Origin: Fulvivirga imtechensis AK7
GTDB taxonomy: Bacteria; Bacteroidota; Bacteroidia; Cytophagales; Cyclobacteriaceae
Direction: 5' to 3'
Assembly (NCBI RefSeq): GCF_000331535.1
Contig: NZ_AMZN01000021.1
Coordinates: forward strand, 1-35,080
DNA: 35,080 nt
Part shown: piece by piece, positions 32,332-35,080 of the stretch
Numbering within the stretch: position 1 is the stretch's first letter
How the letters are laid out: each line of letters begins with the position of its first letter
The notes under the pieces: model-generated
What the model was told of the DNA's origin: nothing
Seen by the model: only the letters and a program-made list of their open reading frames with translations
Database searches by the model: none
Position numbers and translations under genes: made by a program

Positions 32332-32876
32332 AGACGATAGCGCCTAAACCAAAATACTTTTTGTTGGCGGCTTGTATGCTCCTGATATCCGCACAGATCA
32401 GTCCGTCAAACGAGTACAAGGTTAAGGCCGTTTTCCTTTTTAATTTTGTGCAGTTTGTAGAATGGCCTTCAAAGGCATTTGCAGAAAAGGATTCGCCTTT
32501 AGTTATCGGTATTTTAGGAGAGAACCCTTTTGGTACCTATTTGCATGAAACGGTTTATCATGAAAAGCTGACAGGTCATCCTTTGGTAGTGAAGCAATAT
32601 GAAAATGTTAAAGAGGTAAGTAACTGTCAGATTTTATTTGTGAACCCGGATAATATCGGAGAATTGGGCTCCATCGCGGAAGAATTAAAACAGCAGCATG
32701 TATTGATTGTAGGAGAGGCAACCGAGGCCTTTATGAAGCGTGGTGGTATGATAGGATTTTTTCTGCAAGATGGTAGAATACGTATGAAGATCAATTTGGA
32801 GTCGATCAAGGAAGCTGATTTAAAGGTCAGCTCAAAATTACTTCGAGTAGCAGATATGTATAATAATAAGCAATAA
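32319..32876 (+). CDS. YfiR-family (DUF4154) periplasmic protein
   Basis: 185 aa from the GTG at 32319, overlapping the receptor stop. The signal peptide YFLLAACMLLISAQIS is followed by the family opening YKVKAVFLFNFVQFVEWPSKAF, then IGILGENPFGTYL, CQILFV, VLIVGEATEAFMKRGGMIGFFLQDGRIRMKINLESIK and LKVSSKLLRVADMY. In Pseudomonas, YfiR inhibits the diguanylate cyclase YfiN from the periplasm; here the partner next door is a histidine kinase with an extracytoplasmic CHASE8 domain, so it probably gates that kinase (inference). A GTG start with full overlap implies translational coupling. Confidence 0.9.
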   Translation: MSILKTIAPKPKYFLLAACMLLISAQISPSNEYKVKAVFLFNFVQFVEWPSKAFAEKDSPLVIGILGENPFGTYLHETVYHEKLTGHPLVVKQYENVKEVSNCQILFVNPDNIGELGSIAEELKQQHVLIVGEATEAFMKRGGMIGFFLQDGRIRMKINLESIKEADLKVSSKLLRVADMYNNKQ

Positions 32877-32878
32877 AC

Positions 32879-34354
32879 ATGGCAATGGCATGGAGAGACA
32901 TACCGATCCAGCGTAAGCTTATGAGAGCTATCTTGCTTACCAGTGGATCAGTACTGCTTTTAACTTGCTCAGCATACTTTGCCTACGAGTACTTCACTTT
33001 TCGACAAACTACGGTTCGACAGCTTTCCGTTCTCGGTGAAATAATTGCCACCAATAGCACTGCGGCACTGGCATTTGATAGTCGTGATGATGCATATGAA
33101 ATACTTGCCTCCCTTAAGGCGCAGCCACATATAGTAGCAGCAAGTATTTATGATAAGAATGGTGATCTTTTTACGCACTATCCTCGCGACCTTACTCAGT
33201 CAGCTTTTCCCTTAGCAGTAAAAAAGGCAGGCTATCACTTTAAAGATTCTTATCTCGTAGGTGTGGAGCCAATAGTGCAACTAGACAACCAGTTGGGCAC
33301 ATTGTATCTTAAGTCTGATCTTGGGGCGATGTATTCGCGACTTAAACTATATGGTAGTATAGTGCTCCTCGTTATAGCTGTTTCTGTGCTACTGGCCTAT
33401 GTGCTTTCCAAAAGGATGCAACAAGCCATTACAAGGCCGATTTTGTCTCTGGCCAATACAGCTAAGGCCATTTCGGAAAGACAGGACTATACCGTTCGTG
33501 CGAATAAGCTAGGCAATGACGAACTTGGCTTGCTCACAGATGCATTCAACCATATGCTTACCGAAATTCTGGAACGCAATCAGAAGATACAAGCATTTAA
33601 CCAGGAGCTGGAGCAAAAAATTGCTGATAGAACGAGCCAACTGGAGGATGTCAACAAAGAACTCGAGTCCTTTTCCTACTCGGTATCACATGATTTAAGG
33701 GCTCCGTTAAGATCAATTGATGGATACTCAAGGATATTAATAGAAGATTATTATGAAAAACTGGATGATGAAGGCCAGCGGGTGCTGAACATTATCATTA
33801 AAAATGCCTTAAAAATGGGAAGACTGATTGATGATCTGCTCGCCTTTTCAAGAGTTGGAAAACAGGAGCTTTCCAAGGTCATGCTCGATATGGAAGCACT
33901 GACGCAGATCGTTGTTCATGAACTTGAGGCTTCACAACAAAACAAAGAATTATGTATTGCTATCCATCCGATGCCGAAAGTAGAAGGAGATAGCGCAATG
34001 ATGAGGCAGGTATTGACGAACCTCATCTCCAATGCCATAAAATATTCAATGAAAAAGGAAAATCCCGTAATAGAAATTGGCTGTCAGGCACAAAATGAAT
34101 ATTATGTATACTATGTAAAAGATAATGGGGCAGGCTTTGATATGCGCTATTACGACAAACTGTTCGGGGTTTTTCAACGCCTGCATAGTGAAAGTGAATT
34201 TGAAGGAACTGGAGTGGGACTGGCACTGGTGCATCGGGTGATCAGCAAGCATGGAGGTGAAGTATGGGCTGAAGGAAAAGTTGACGAAGGAGCTACATTT
34301 TACTTTTCTCTGCCCGTCTCAGACTCAGATGCGAATAAAAATCACAAAGAATGA
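32879..34354 (+). CDS. CHASE8-HAMP sensor histidine kinase
   Basis: 491 aa. TM1 (~15-37), a CHASE8-type periplasmic domain (~40-150, with [23 protein letters not shown] and [12 protein letters not shown]), TM2 (~157-177), HAMP (~178-232), a coiled coil, HisKA with phospho-acceptor His271 ([19 protein letters not shown]) and HATPase ([26 protein letters not shown]). The phosphotransfer region is of the phytochrome-like type that often pairs with Rcp1-like receivers. The stop overlaps the receiver gene start by 4 bases. The three upstream and downstream partners make a complete signalling operon. Confidence 0.93.
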   Translation: MAMAWRDIPIQRKLMRAILLTSGSVLLLTCSAYFAYEYFTFRQTTVRQLSVLGEIIATNSTAALAFDSRDDAYEILASLKAQPHIVAASIYDKNGDLFTHYPRDLTQSAFPLAVKKAGYHFKDSYLVGVEPIVQLDNQLGTLYLKSDLGAMYSRLKLYGSIVLLVIAVSVLLAYVLSKRMQQAITRPILSLANTAKAISERQDYTVRANKLGNDELGLLTDAFNHMLTEILERNQKIQAFNQELEQKIADRTSQLEDVNKELESFSYSVSHDLRAPLRSIDGYSRILIEDYYEKLDDEGQRVLNIIIKNALKMGRLIDDLLAFSRVGKQELSKVMLDMEALTQIVVHELEASQQNKELCIAIHPMPKVEGDSAMMRQVLTNLISNAIKYSMKKENPVIEIGCQAQNEYYVYYVKDNGAGFDMRYYDKLFGVFQRLHSESEFEGTGVGLALVHRVISKHGGEVWAEGKVDEGATFYFSLPVSDSDANKNHKE

Positions 34355-34794
34355 AGAATATGCATGATGTTGACATACTCCTGGTTGAAGATAATATGGA
34401 AGATGCGGAGCTGGTGGTCCGCGAACTCAAAAAGAATAATCTCGGAAATAACCTGATACACCTTATGGATGGAGCTCAGGCGCTGGACTTTATTTTTGGG
34501 AAAGGAAAGTATTCCGAAAGGAAAGTCCATGATAAGCCCAAGGTAATTTTACTTGACCTGAAGATGCCTAAAGTAGATGGCCTTGAGGTGTTGCAAGCGA
34601 TCCGATCAGACGAACGCACCAGGCTTATTCCAGTGGTTATCATGACATCTTCCAGGGAACAAAAGGATATTGTAGAAAGCTATAACCTCGGTGTAAATGC
34701 CTATGTGGTAAAGCCGGTTGGCTTTGATAACTTTTCCAAAGCTGTTGCCGAACTGGGAATGTTCTGGATTTTGGTAAATCAGCCGCCAGTATAG
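34351..34794 (+). CDS. Rcp1-like single-domain response regulator
   Basis: 147 aa receiver. The acidic pocket is in [11 protein letters not shown] (Glu13/Asp14), the phospho-acceptor is Asp69 in [13 protein letters not shown], then IMTSS (switch Ser/Thr) and [11 protein letters not shown] (conserved Lys). The inserted loop [16 protein letters not shown] before the acceptor strand is typical of Rcp1-type receivers for phytochrome-like kinases. There is no output domain. An ATGA overlap with the kinase makes it the cognate partner. A deletion copy of the dispersed repeat starts 10 bases after the stop. Confidence 0.92.
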   Translation: MKNMHDVDILLVEDNMEDAELVVRELKKNNLGNNLIHLMDGAQALDFIFGKGKYSERKVHDKPKVILLDLKMPKVDGLEVLQAIRSDERTRLIPVVIMTSSREQKDIVESYNLGVNAYVVKPVGFDNFSKAVAELGMFWILVNQPPV

Positions 34795-34803
34795 CCTTAT
34801 TAT

Positions 34804-34882
34804 AATAAGTGTTTGTATGAAAACTCTAAGCGGCTTTAAGAAAACGTAACGCAGACATTGACGTTTTCTTAGAGACACTATT
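34804..34882 (-). repeat. dispersed MITE-like repeat, copy 4 (internal deletion)
   Basis: About 79 bp. Both ends of the family are present (left AATAAGTGTTTGTATGAAAA, right the inverse of AGTGTCTCTAAGAAAACGTC) with GCGTTACG, but the central hairpin core is missing, as in a deletion derivative. Downstream of the response regulator gene. Confidence 0.75.
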
Positions 34883-34981
34883 AATTAAGTAGTTGCCTGT
34901 ACCCTCATTTGCCCACAGGTAACTCCCAATAGTGTCAACATGAGTATTGAATCGTATTGATTTGAATTGATGTGCGGTATA

Positions 34982-35018
34982 AAAAAATCGCTTAAAAATT
35001 AATTTTAAGCGATTTTAG
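34982..35018 (-). terminator. strong AT-rich terminator hairpin, likely native to the tRNA
   Basis: AAATCGCTTAAAA and its inverse TTTTAAGCGATTT form a nearly perfect palindrome. On the minus strand it ends in a run of seven T, about 20 bases past the tRNA 3' end at 35038, so it reads as the terminator of the tRNA unit. It may also stop plus-strand transcription from the TonB operon. Confidence 0.75.
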
Positions 35019-35037
35019 TGTTATTTGACTCTCGTCT

Positions 35038-35059
35038 TGCGGTCTGGACGGGACTCGAA
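35038..35059 (-). tRNA. 3' fragment of a tRNA (apparently tRNA-Asp), T-loop to end
   Basis: On the minus strand TTCGAGT (T-loop), CCCGT (3' T-stem), CCAGACC (3' acceptor), then GCA match the end of a Bacteroidota-type tRNA whose acceptor would start GGTCTGG, as tRNA-Asp(GTC) commonly does. The 5' T-stem is missing: upstream of the T-loop is CAGCA instead of the needed ACGGG. The isotype is inferred from memory of the family. The part is not a functional tRNA. Confidence 0.55.
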
Positions 35060-35079
35060 TGCTGACGAGGAGTCAGCAT
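35059..35079. repeat. hairpin replacing the tRNA 5' part
   Basis: ATGCTGAC (35059-35066) and GTCAGCAT (35072-35079) form an 8-bp perfect stem with loop GAGGA. It directly abuts the tRNA T-loop, with one base shared, and reaches the window edge. Confidence 0.6.
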
Positions 35080-35080
35080 G

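Noticed and set aside
35038-35059. Complete tRNA gene at the right edge
   Set aside because: The 5' T-stem and everything upstream of the T-loop are absent; only the 3' end matches.

Overview
The window looks like a chromosomal stretch of a Bacteroidota bacterium, probably of the Cytophagales type. Three things point there: -7 promoter boxes of the TAnnTTTG kind, a secreted protein with a C-terminal type IX secretion (T9SS) sorting domain, and SdpABC, YceI, FtsX-like permease and 7TMR-DISM kinase proteins of the sort common in that phylum. No complete rRNA, tRNA, transposase, integrase or CRISPR array is present.

Layout. 1-412 is non-coding with a diverged direct repeat. 413-3012 holds a GMC oxidoreductase, a secreted NTF2-like protein and a small membrane protein. 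3025-6155 (minus) holds an unknown one-TM protein and a quinol-dependent nitric oxide reductase. 6471-6893 is a lipoprotein. 6942-9947 (minus) is a Crp/Fnr regulator followed by a cupin / STAS-like / T9SS beta-propeller operon. 10291-12249 is a 7TMR-DISM histidine kinase. 12295-14563 (minus) is an sdpC-sdpA-sdpB toxin operon (cannibalism-factor type), followed by an orphan response regulator. 15190-15668 is a MITE-like element, then a small Cys/His-rich protein. 15981-18474 (minus) is YceI-porin-YceI. 18475-19158 is repeat-rich non-coding DNA. 19159-22218 (minus) holds a USP-like protein, an Fnr-like regulator and a Na+/H+ antiporter. 22706-23711 is an FMN reductase plus a MarR-like regulator. 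23757-25880 (minus) is a CopB-type P-type ATPase. 26346-26759 (minus) is a truncated Crp/Fnr protein. 26928-29357 is an FtsX-type permease. 30382-34794 is a TonB receptor / YfiR / CHASE8-HAMP kinase / response regulator operon. The right edge carries a terminator and the 3' end of a tRNA, apparently tRNA-Asp, cut at the T-loop.

The most coherent hidden signal is regulatory. Six promoters (qNOR, cupin operon, YceI-porin operon, USP-like gene, Fnr-like gene, truncated Crp gene) carry a Crp/Fnr-type dyad (core TGA-N6-TCA; clearly degenerate only at the USP-like gene) whose centre lies exactly 29.5 bp upstream of the first base of a TAnnTTTG-like -7 box. The best forms are TTATGA-N6-TCATAA before both qNOR and the Fnr-like gene. 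This suggests one nitrosative/low-oxygen regulon spread across the window with class-II activator geometry.

The second is an SdpABC peptide-toxin operon without a visible SdpI/SdpR immunity pair. It lies between an orphan sensor kinase and an orphan receiver. The third is a family of four dispersed, structured MITE-like repeats sitting next to promoters and 3' ends, plus a second unrelated MITE-like element and a large hairpin that shares its core.
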